Source: Vicia villosa (taxonomy: Eukaryota; Streptophyta; Magnoliopsida; Fabales; Fabaceae). Taken from it: a stretch of DNA of 64,000 nt. The notes below the pieces were generated by a model that saw nothing but the letters and a program-made list of their open reading frames with translations, was not told where the DNA came from and ran no database searches. Below, piece after piece: positions 24,738-34,190 of this stretch. The stretch lies in assembly GCF_029867415.1 (NCBI RefSeq), contig NW_026705786.1, positions 186,001 to 250,000 of the forward strand. Reading direction: 5' to 3'. A program made the position numbers and the translations under genes. Within the stretch, counting starts at the first letter, position 1. Every line of letters begins with the position of its first letter.

Positions 24738-24742
24738 ATAAG

Positions 24743-25986
24743 CACATGTAACCTTAGGATCATAATTTGGATTTGCAGTGTTGACAATCTTTGGAGGATC
24801 CTTCGTGGTGATCAAGTTAGCCGTCAATAGATGTTGCAGGACTTGAGACAAAGGCATGTTGATCGGGGTAAATTGTCTTCTAGGTTTGTCTATTCTACGC
24901 TGATACCCTTGTCTGGAAGCCTGTTGTGGTGTTGGTGCAGAGATTAGGACGGCCCAACAGATTGGTTCTGATCATTCTTATTACGCCCCTTCTGACTGTG
25001 CACAGCATTAGACTCATTCTTTCCATGATATGGCTTCTTTGTAGTGCCAGAGGTAGCACCTACCTGAATCTTCCCACATCGAATACCACTCTCATCACGT
25101 TCTCCAGTCAATATGAGCTCCGTAAAACCAGAGGATGAACTACCCAGTAGGTGACTATAGAACGGACAGGTCAGCGTACCCATAACATGTCAACCAACTC
25201 TCTGTCAGCCAAAGGGGTTTGAACTCTTCCAGCCAAGTATCTCCACTTCTGAGCATACTCCTTGAAACTCTCTTTCGGGCCCATAGTCATGTTTTGCAAT
25301 TGAGTGCGAGTAGGCACAAGATCAGCATTGTATTGGTATTGCTTGTAGAAAGCAACAACCAAGTCTTCCCATGTATGAATGTTGGCGCTATCCAATTGAT
25401 AGTACCATTCGAGTTGGGTTCCATATAAGCTTTCTTGGAAAAAATGGATCCATAGCATCTTGTCAGCAGTATGAGGCTGAATCTTCCTCACATAGGAATT
25501 CAGGTGCAGTTTCGGACAAGAGACTCCGTCATACTTAGCAAAGGTTGGAGTCTTGAACTTTGGAGGGATAATGACTCCAGAGATGAGCCCTAGTTCCTCA
25601 AAATCCAGCCCAGGTACCTTTTGGATTTCCATAGCCTTCATACGTTCCTCCAATTGCTTGTATTTCTCTTCAGGGTATTCCTCCTCATAGTAATAGTCTC
25701 CTTCTTCATCATCTTGCTTAGCAGAACCAACATTACTCTTCGCATCAGTCTTGATACTAACACTATCCTCATGGTCGTCGTCTTCGTGGATTTCAACTTC
25801 CTTGTCTCTTTTGAGAGGGCCTCTGAACCTTCTTCCCAAGATGAAGACACCTACCTGCTTCTTGGTCTTCTTCTCCTTAGTTAGAAGAGATTTCAGCTCA
25901 TCTTGCCCCTTGGACAAATTCAGGATCAAAGCTTGGAACTCAGCATTCTGAGCTTGGAGATTCTTGAAGGATTGTTCGAGATCCAT
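24743..25986 (-). pseudogene. Element A gag N-terminal and core part
   Basis: The frame starts at ATG 25984-25986 (MDLEQSFKNLQAQNAEF), has a coiled-coil-like N-terminus, an acidic low-complexity stretch (DDDHED, DDEEGDYYYEEEYPEE) and the Gag core: KFKTPTFAKYDGVSCPKLHL, the WIHFFQESLYGTQLEWYYQL segment and ESFKEYAQKWRYLAGRV. A frameshift near 25175 and a TAA at 24944-24946 break it. Element B interrupts it at 24742. The open frame seen upstream of the ATG (30 codons) comes from the inserted solo LTR C and is not original. Confidence 0.9.
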
Positions 25987-25998
25987 TTCCTTATTGAA

Positions 25999-27157
25999 AT
26001 AGATGAAGGATAGAAAAACACTTAGAAAGGGGGGGTTTGAATAAGTGTAGTTTAAAAACTTGAATGATAAAAACAATTTGCACAGTTATTTTTATCCTGG
26101 TTCGTTGTTAACTAAACTACTCCAGTCCACCCCCACGGAGTGATTTACCTCACCTGAGGATTTAATCCACTAATCGCAACAGATTACAATGGTTTTCCAC
26201 TTAGTCCGCGACTAAGTCTTCTAGAGTATCCTGATCACAACCTGATCACTCCAGGAACAAATGCTTAGACACAAGCTAAGACTTTCTTAGAGTATCCTGA
26301 TCAACACTTGATCACTCTAGCTACTTACAAATTAATGTAATCAATTCTAAGAGTATTACAATTGCTTCTGAAAAGCTATAATCACAACAGTGATATTTCT
26401 CTTAACGTTTAAGCTTAACCTCACTAATATATTACAACAGCAATGTAGTGAGCTTTGATGAAGATGAAGTTTCTGAGCTTTGAGTTGAACAGCGTTTCAG
26501 CAAGTTTTTCAGAATAAGTTCGTTCAGGATTGGTAACCTTGCTTCTCATCAGAACTTCATATTTATAGGCACTTGAGAAGATGACCGTTGGGAGCATTTA
26601 ATGCTTTGCGTATTCTGTACAGCATTGCATTTAATGTTTCACGCTTTTGTCAACTACCTCGAGCCTTGTTCACGCTGTGTCTATTGACGTTGCCTTTAAT
26701 AGCTTCCAACGTTCCTTTTGTCAGTCAGCGTAGCCTGCCACCTGTACTTGCTTCTGATCTGATGTTTGTGAATACAACGTTTGAATATCATCAGAGTCAA
26801 ACAGCTTGGTGCATAGCATCTTCTTGTCTTCTGACCTTGAAGTGCTTCTGAGCATGATACCATGAGAACTTCAGTGCTTCTGCTTCTGAACTCAAGTTCT
26901 TCTGATGCTTCCATAGACCCATGTTTTGATTCTGCTTTGACCATCTTCTGATGTCTTGCCAGACCATGTTCTGATGTTGCATGCTGAACCTTCTGAGACA
27001 GAGCTTCTGAGCGCTGATTTGTGCATACTCATTATATATTTCCTGAAAGGGAAATTGCAATGTATTAGAGTACCACATTATCTCACACAAAATTCATATC
27101 CTTGTTATCATCAAAACTAAGAATATTGATCAGAACAAATCTTGTTCTAACAATAGA
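25999..27157 (-). mobile_element. Element C: solo LTR of a SIRE/Maximus-like Ty1/copia element
   Basis: The repeat at 26004-27152 (1149 bp) starts TG and ends CA on the plus strand and is flanked by ATAGA (25999-26003 and 27153-27157). On the minus strand it begins TGTTAGAACAAGATTTG and GATGATAACAAGG, a start I associate with legume SIRE/Maximus LTRs. No internal sequence is left, so unequal recombination between the two LTRs is the likely origin. It sits 17 bp upstream of the gag ATG of A. Confidence 0.85.
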
Positions 27158-27399
27158 CAGTGGAAAGATGAGAGACCTGTTATAAAAAACATGTGATGTA
27201 ATGTTTGTGAATGATATGTTTATGCGTATGCAATGTTTTCGAGGACCTTGGAATTCAAATTCGTTTAAACCAAACAAGAAAGAAACTTTATTAATAATGC
27301 TTAAAGAAAGAACAGTAAATTATTTTATTATCATCTTTTACAAAAAGGAAAGAATTAAAATAGGAATAAAAATAAAACAATAAAGATAACACAAAGTCT
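27158..27399 (-). other. Spacer between ORF1 and gag of element A
   Basis: AT-rich, stop-rich sequence with no recognised feature; together with the 12 bp at 25987-25998 it is the original gag leader. Confidence 0.6.
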
Positions 27400-28740
27400 T
27401 CAAGTATCCCATGGACGCTTCCTTTTTGCACCAATGTAAGCGTTGACCTTCTGTTCGTCTTGAAGTTGCCTTGTAAGCTCTAACACTTTCTTCTCTTTAG
27501 TGCGGAATTGAGCTTCAAAAGTATCTCTTTCTTCTTTCAGCTGAATCCAAGATCTTTTTAGTTCCTCGATGTCAGTTGGCATGTCTGGATGAGAAATAAC
27601 TTGAGGAACCTTTTCTTCGCACTCGGGTTCCACAATTACGGGTCTGACGTATGGATAAGGCATGATGAAGCGTTGAGCACGAGTGCGCACCCATCTAAGG
27701 TAACGCCCTAAAGGAATGGAGTTCCTTTGCCCCAAGCTCTTGCTATCAATTCTGTTTACCGTATCCCATGCTCGTACAAAGTTCCGGCGGTGACCTTGAG
27801 CATCATCTTCATAATCAAACACAACCCCTTGTATAAGCATCTGATGAGGACCATCTCTTCGAGCATAACCAAACTGACATAGGGCCAAGCAAGGGTTATA
27901 AGTAATACCCCCTCTTATGCCAAGCAAAGGCACATTAGGATATTGACCACAACGGTCGATGATAGTAACATTCTCCTCGGATAAGGAAAGCCAACGGATA
28001 TCAGAATGAGAAAGTGTCATTACTCTCTTATGCCATTTCAGCCCTTGGTCATTCCTCATTACTGAGCGAGGAAAGTGAAAAATAAACCACTTAGATAGCA
28101 AAGGTATACTACACATAAGAGTCCCTCGTTTCTTCATAGTACGAGTGTGAAGAGAGTGTAAGATGTCTCCAAGCAAAGTAGGCACTGGGTTGCGTGTCAG
28201 AAATATCTTTATGGCATGCACACCTATAAACTGATCAGGATTAGGAAATAGCACCAAACCATAAATGAGTAAAGCTAATATGTCTTCGAAGGCTTGATAA
28301 CTCATGGTTTTCAAAAACATACGAGCTTTTCTGAATAAGAACTTAGCGAGGAAACCCTTGACTCCACTTCTCGTTTCCCAATGACCGTCAATTTCATATT
28401 TCTTAAGATGCAAAGCAGCGACAATGACTTCCAGTTTCAGAGTCTCTTCCAAACCAGTGAACGGAATCTGATCTCGGATAGGGAGGCCAAGTATGTCGGA
28501 AAACTCCTCCATAGTAGGTACTAGCTGATAATCTGGGAAAGTAAAACAATGGTGCTCGGGGTCAAAGAATTGAAACAATACACTCATCATCTCTTCTTCG
28601 AAACCTGATGTAACGAAACTGGGCAAGTGACCATGTCTTTCAGTGAGGCGGGAACCTCTTGGAATCTCTAATACCAACTCTTTCAGCTCGGAAGGTATCT
28701 TCACAAAGTTAACTCGAATGGTGTTTCTAGTCTCCGTGAC
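27400..28740 (-). CDS. Element A ORF1, plant-mobile-domain-like protein of Ogre elements
   Basis: One frame of more than 434 codons is open. It shows an all-alpha protein with CFTFPDYQLVPTMEEFSDIL, LGLPI, LLIYGLVLFPN and GQYPNVPLLG segments, like the plant-mobile-domain family of unknown function found in legume Ogre ORF1 proteins. The C-terminal 70 residues (ELKRSWIQLKEERDTFEAQF) are a predicted coiled coil, and the end is basic (AKRKRPW). No ATG is found at the start: the first usable triplet in the frame at 28704 is GTG, and the frame extends to about 28740, where a TAG stop overlaps an acceptor-like TTTTGTAG. It is the only gene of A that is not visibly broken. Confidence 0.8.
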   Translation of the reverse strand, partial: VTETRNTIRVNFVKIPSELKELVLEIPRGSRLTERHGHLPSFVTSGFEEEMMSVLFQFFDPEHHCFTFPDYQLVPTMEEFSDILGLPIRDQIPFTGLEETLKLEVIVAALHLKKYEIDGHWETRSGVKGFLAKFLFRKARMFLKTMSYQAFEDILALLIYGLVLFPNPDQFIGVHAIKIFLTRNPVPTLLGDILHSLHTRTMKKRGTLMCSIPLLSKWFIFHFPRSVMRNDQGLKWHKRVMTLSHSDIRWLSLSEENVTIIDRCGQYPNVPLLGIRGGITYNPCLALCQFGYARRDGPHQMLIQGVVFDYEDDAQGHRRNFVRAWDTVNRIDSKSLGQRNSIPLGRYLRWVRTRAQRFIMPYPYVRPVIVEPECEEKVPQVISHPDMPTDIEELKRSWIQLKEERDTFEAQFRTKEKKVLELTRQLQDEQKVNAYIGAKRKRPWDT

Positions 28741-29441
28741 CTACAAAATAGAACAAAGATGAATTCCTTGGTCCTCGATATGTCCATGATGTCATGATGC
28801 TTATGATGTTATGATGTCAGGTAGATAACAAACACAAACAAGTCACACAATTGCCTTAGGATTAGGCTTGCAAGTAGTCCAAAGGTGCATACCCTCCCAC
28901 TGAAGTTTAGTTGGTTCAACCTGTCCTATATAAAGATCGGGTTCTAGGGAGCTCATATCGTTGACCTTTCTCGAAGGCACTTATCTCAGTTCAGCAATCG
29001 AATCACCGACCGAAAATGTCTTGAAAGTCCAATCCATATGAGTGTAGCTTCGAGTATCAACCAACTTCAGTCGGAACCAAAGCCAGTCATCTCGCTACTT
29101 TCTAATAGGTTAAAGTCAAGTTCAACTAGGGTTCTAAGGGCAAATTAGTTCTTAATGACACCACGCAGAAGCCAAGTGTTTCCTCAAGTCGGATCCTAAG
29201 GAACACCAGGACACACCAATGTGTCACACTAACGATGGCCACCATACCAACAACATCAGTATACGCTGTGCAGTCTCCTTGGTCTCATGCAATTTACCTA
29301 AGGTACTCAGATCCGGGTTAAGATCTTTCACACAAGTAAACCTAAACAGGCCCACAAATATAAAGCAAACAATACAAACAATTGAAAACATTTAAAGTGA
29401 ATCCTAAACTTTAAGGTAACCCCTCTTTTTATTCGAATATA
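28741..29441 (-). other. Element A 5' leader
   Basis: No ORF of note lies between ORF1 and the primer site. The TTTTGTAG at about 28741-28748 (minus strand) could be a splice acceptor; a donor was not identified. Confidence 0.5.
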
Positions 29442-29459
29442 TCCCCAACAGAGTCGCCA
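29442..29459 (-). other. Element A primer-binding site (tRNA-Arg type)
   Basis: TGGCGACTCTGTTGGGGA on the minus strand, four bases inside the 5' LTR, which ends TATTACA at 29464. Confidence 0.85.
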
Positions 29460-30360
29460 GTTCTGTAATACGGTGGGATAACTGACTTTTTAGAAATGTT
29501 GCGGATAGCAAGAGTCGCCACCGACTTTTATTTTATCCAATTTTTAGAAAGAGTAAAAGAACGGAAAAAGACCTTTTTAAAAGAGATTGAATTCGGGGAG
29601 TAGGTTATACAAAGGGAAGGTTTAAAGCACCCTTTGTATCCATGGTTATCCATGGGCTCTTAATTGCTTAACTCATTTTGATTGTTTTCAAAAATGTTTG
29701 AAGTGTGGAAAAAGAATTTTGTTTAAGGACTTTAGCTTGTAAATAAGCGTAGCCTTTTTGAAAATTGATTTTTAAAAGAGTGGGAAAAAGATTTTGAATT
29801 TAGAGCAAGCAATTAATAGCAACTACCATAAGTTTTAAAATTTGTTCTTTTTGCTCTTCAGGGCTATCCATACCATAGGAGGGTAGGAAGTCCTTTCATT
29901 GGATTTTGAAGGGTCATCGAGATTATCGTTCGCCACAAGACTGTCCCCGCCATAAAGAGGGCAGGTAGTCTAAGGGAGGGATATAATAGTCATTTAATCT
30001 TTAGGCAACAGGCGAGGATACCTTAGCAATGGGGACAATCATCCTTTATAAGGAAACCTCGAGGGACAAAATGGATGATGAATGAACTGAGGGCAACATT
30101 TGCTTTAGGTATCCTCGGAATCGAGGGACTTGACTATTTTAAAGGCAACAAATAATCACTACAAGAAATTTTATGATTTACGACACTTGTTTTGCGACAG
30201 TTTCTTATAAACTGCCCTTTTTCCTAATCTGAGGCAGTTAATGCGGCTGTTTTGGTCAACCGTCGTGCTTTAATAACATAAACTTAACAAAAATGTTAGA
30301 AGGGTTCCACTCCTACCTTCCTTGAGGAAAATCCACGTCTGTTTTCCAACCGTCGCGGCA

Positions 30361-30690
30361 TTTGGATTCTTTTGTTTTCACTCCCGCTTTTCCACTTTCA
30401 GATTTCTACCCTCCAAAACCAAGTCATCCAAAAGCTACGATCCAAAGCCACCAGTTTTGTCAAAACCCTAAAATTTCCAAAATCCCAAAATCTTTACAAA
30501 TCTCAATCGAAAATCTTCAAATCCTCTCACGAGTCTAAACTTTTCTTTTCAGGACTCTTAGCTCTTCCTCTCAAATCGTAAGCACTGTGAGTCACCTTAT
30601 CCCTCAATTTCTCCGCCTCTCAATCGAAAACCCTTGCAACCACCGTGATCCGGAAGACCAAGATCGTCATTAAGCTCAGGTAAATCATGT
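30361..30690 (+). other. Possible captured 5' exon region in element D
   Basis: A C/T-rich, plant-leader-like stretch ends in a donor-like AG/GTAAAT near 30678. The sequence looks like the promoter-proximal part of a gene, but I cannot name the source. A 69-codon ORF in it has no recognised similarity. Confidence 0.3.
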
Positions 30691-32829
30691 CTCAAACTGT
30701 AAATAAAGCAAGAGTTGAGTTCATTCTAAGATTGTTTGGGTATATACTTGGGTTCTGTAATAGATTTAGTTTCAGATCTATTATGTTTTATCATCACCAT
30801 GATCATTCAGACTTGTATATACTTGAGTTCATTCTATTTTATGGTAAGACCAAATTTACTGTTAATTTGGAATTATTGTGTAACACAATGACACAAGAAA
30901 TAGAATGCAAAACAAGGATGAGAACAGACCAATTATTTTGGCCTATTGTATTAAGAGTGGCATTTTAGGTGGAGAACGATATTATCTTAGTACTGTACAT
31001 TAAATAAGCTTAATCTCTGTTAAATTTTGCTGATGTAGTAAAATTAACTAGAGTCTAATATATATCATTAAGGATCCTTTAATGATAATTCTACTACTAC
31101 TTTCAGAATCGCTCACAATCTCTCACTTGATACCCGCTTTCAGAACCTGTGTCCCCTTAGTTGATCCCGGTACGATGTTCATCGAAACAAACTTTCACTC
31201 TCGACATGGTACTATCATTTACTTATTATTTATTACTACTTTGAGATGTTTTCTTCTATTTCCACCTAAATCCTTACTCTAATTTTATTAAGTTTTTAAC
31301 CCAGTATTTTTCTTGGGGATGAAATTGTTGTCATTAAGATTTTATCTAATTTAGTGGTTTTGGGTAAACATGACTTTTGGTGTGGCTGTTTATTCATGTT
31401 TTCTGTTTATGGTTTTAGGTGGTTGTTATTTAATCTTGCGGATTTTTTGGTTATGTCATGTGTTTCGGATAAATATATAGCTTAGACTACTTTTTGTTGG
31501 AGCTCGAGTCTGATATACTATATTCTTTTCTAATTGCTTGAAGAACAAACATGCTTTCTAAAATAATTTCCAAAATAAGTTAAACTTGAACTCACTTTTT
31601 GAGGTAATAATTACTAGTACTATTTATATTCAAGCTCAGTTAACCTGTCATTCTGAGATTTGGTTATCATACATCTATAACAAAATCCCTTTATCTATGT
31701 AAATATATTTCATCTTTATGAATGTGGTGGTTTCTTTGTAAACTTAAGATGAAGAGTCATTCTTAATATTTCAAGCCTTTCAATTGAAAAATAATTATTG
31801 TCACAACTATATAATCAAAGTTGGCAATTGTTTTATTGTTATCTCTTTCGTTGTCTCTTGTAGTAGTTACACCATCAACAAGTGCATTTCCTGTAGATTC
31901 ACCATTAATCTACCAAATCATACCTACAGCATTTCCAACTGAACTACCAGGTGCAAATTTTGTGAAATATTTATCTCTTCTTTTTTGGCTTATTTATCAA
32001 TTTTTATAAAATATTTATAAGTTACTTCCTGTCACATCATTTAATTTCTTCATGTCCACATTTAAAATTCCCTCAACTATATTGTCTCTATAAATGATGG
32101 AGGTTTAAAACATATCTTATGCATGGCTAGATATGTTGTTATTGGTTTTAAAGTTGTATTGTATGTATCTCATTTCATCATCTCGTAATAATATGACAGT
32201 GACTTGAGAAATGTGGATTAGGTATCCAAGTAATTTAACTAAGATTAAAAATGACAATCATGATAGATGGAACAATGTAAATTGGATGTATATAAAAGGA
32301 TGACAATTAGTGAGTCTGTTTGACAGATAAAATATTGTCTTATTAGTTATTCATGTAAACTATAAAATAGAACTAGAGAAACAAAATTTCACCCCAAAGA
32401 AACCCCTGAAGAAACAAAGCTGCTACTTAACATTTATAAGAATATATAGCCACTGAAATGCCTACTCCTTAATTTAGTTTAGTTACAACTATAACATTCA
32501 TACTTAGTAGTTTAAGAGTGTATATTTTTTCCACAAATCTTTTCATTTTAATTATATTTCTCAATATATAGATGTTCTTCAGAAAACTACCATTCTAAAG
32601 TGTTCAAAATTTGCAGCTATATAGGGTATAGTTTTTTTTAAGTTGGTTATAAGTTGTTATGATAGATTTTTAGAACAATTTGACTTTTTTTTCTTCTTTT
32701 ATTATAGAAATTGCTTATGCAGGAGCACTTGAAAAGCTGGTTGGCACATGTGATTATCTATAACAACTGATATTTAGTAGTATGTATGAATCAGGTTCTT
32801 GAAATCAACTCTATCATTCAAAGCTCCTA
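30691..32829. other. Interior of element D without recognised genes
   Basis: AT-rich sequence; small ORFs have no recognised similarity. It may include introns of captured genes. Confidence 0.4.
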
Positions 32830-33630
32830 TCACGTTTATGTGGAGTATTCAAAGCTCCTATCATTCAACACTTTACGGGAACAATATACGATCCTTCAAC
32901 CATTAGAAGCTTTGACCAACAGTCAAGATTTCATGCAGCAGACATGAAACTGTCGGAAGGGTGTTCTCAGCCAAAGTTCAATATTGCTGCTGCTATGGAA
33001 TGGTTATGCATCCACTTATTATGATGTCTTCCATCACATTTGTCTTTTCCTTGATGTTCTTGATATTGATTCTACCGAGAATCATAAATCCAGGTGCATA
33101 CTTCAAATCTTGTATCATATGTCTGTTAAAATTTACTCGGCTTGTGTAATGAGGAGTTGAGCATAATTCTTTCAATTTTTCCAATTTTCGAAGGTCTTGC
33201 TGGTCTAGCTGTTACTTATGGATTGAATTTACAAGCATTCAAAGTGAGCCTCCCTTTGTTTAGAAGAAGTAAATAGACCTGATGCTTCATGGCCCGCATA
33301 TGGCAAGGTTATATACGGAACTTGCAGGTAGACAACTTTTTAATGCTTGTTGGTGCCTCTTAATATTGTTCTGATTTTGAAAGTTATGCTAAGGTTCTCT
33401 TTTCAAAACAGTTAGAAATTAGCTTGTGAACATAAAAGTGTGCTTGGGATACAAAATACTTGTAGCATTATGTTTTTACAAGATGATTGTTTGTGCTCGA
33501 TTTCACCATTTGTGATGATTTGTTGTCCGTGATGAAGGTTCGATATGCTCCACATCTTCTGCTCGTGTTGCGTGGCCTGACATGCATGTTTTGTGGAGGA
33601 TTGAAAATTGGCATTGTTGGAAGCACATGA
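32830..33630 (+). pseudogene. Captured ABCC/MRP-type ABC transporter fragment
   Basis: Three exon-like blocks translate to ABCC transporter sequence in the right order: 32838-33093 (VFKAPIIQHF, then PSTIRSFDQQSRFHAADMKL, then AAAMEWLC and, in a shifted frame, SSITFVFSL) from the second transmembrane domain; about 33190-33330 (GLAGLAVTYGLNLQ, then RPDASWPAYGKVIY); and about 33536-33630 (VRYAPHLLLVLRGLT, then GLKIGIVGS), which stops exactly where the Walker A motif of the second nucleotide-binding domain should begin. The blocks are separated by intron-like sequence with a GT after IINPG, so genomic DNA rather than cDNA was captured. A frameshift after WLCIHL and a TGA after GIVGST show it is non-functional. 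Confidence 0.85.
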
Positions 33631-33924
33631 AGTGGAAAATCAACTTTTATACAAACACTTATTGCAGTAGCAATGAGAATTTTCTTAGGCTACCTACTTA
33701 TGTTTATGGTGTATTGGTTCTCTTATACAAACACTTTTTGCAGTAGCAGTAATAATTTTTTAGGTTACCTACTCATGTTTATGATGTATTAGTTCTGGTA
33801 GTAACAATAAGGATCTTTTTAGAACATTAATAGAATTGGAATAGAGTTATAATTTAATTTTTTATTTTGTTTATTTATAATAATTCTAAATATTTGTGGT
33901 GGGATTTATATTTTTTAAATATTC

Positions 33925-34190
33925 ACAATTTGCGGCGGTTTCAAACCGCCGTAATTTAACTTCCAAAACAAATACAGTCGAAACCTTTAGAACTGTCGCA
34001 GTTATAATTTGGTGGCGGTTTAGAACTGCCGCAAATATTTACGACGGTTGGGACGACGGTTTTCTGAACCGTCGTAAAACAGCCCCGCGACACACAGTTC
34101 TACGACGGTTGAAAAACTGTCGCGAACCAGATTTTGCGACAATTTGAACCGCCGCAATTTGCTAAAATAACCGTCGCAAATCACTTTTTT
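33925..34190. repeat. Right subterminal repeats of element D
   Basis: Inverted repeats include CGGCGGTTT/AAACCGCCG around one base (near 33931-33950) and ACGACGGTT/AACCGTCGT near 34041-34075, among single copies of the same words. In En/Spm-type elements such motifs bind the transposase complex. Confidence 0.75.

Larger units (their letters stand above)
7082..24742 (-). mobile_element. Element B: complete non-autonomous Ogre-type retrotransposon with 5.25-kb LTRs
   Basis: Two direct repeats of 5252 bp (7087-12338 and 19486-24737) start TG and end CA and are flanked by the target duplication ATAAG (7082-7086 and 24738-24742). The internal part holds a primer site next to the right LTR, one gag-like ORF, several tandem arrays and a polypurine tract next to the left LTR, so the element is on the minus strand. 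No protease, RT or integrase motif is present. By eye the LTRs differ at about 20 positions (about 0.4%), so the insertion is recent. It must have used enzymes from another element. Confidence 0.95.

Noticed and set aside
30372..30968. ORFs of 69 and 93 codons in element D as genes
   Set aside because: No recognised similarity, AT-rich context, and no support beyond open frame.
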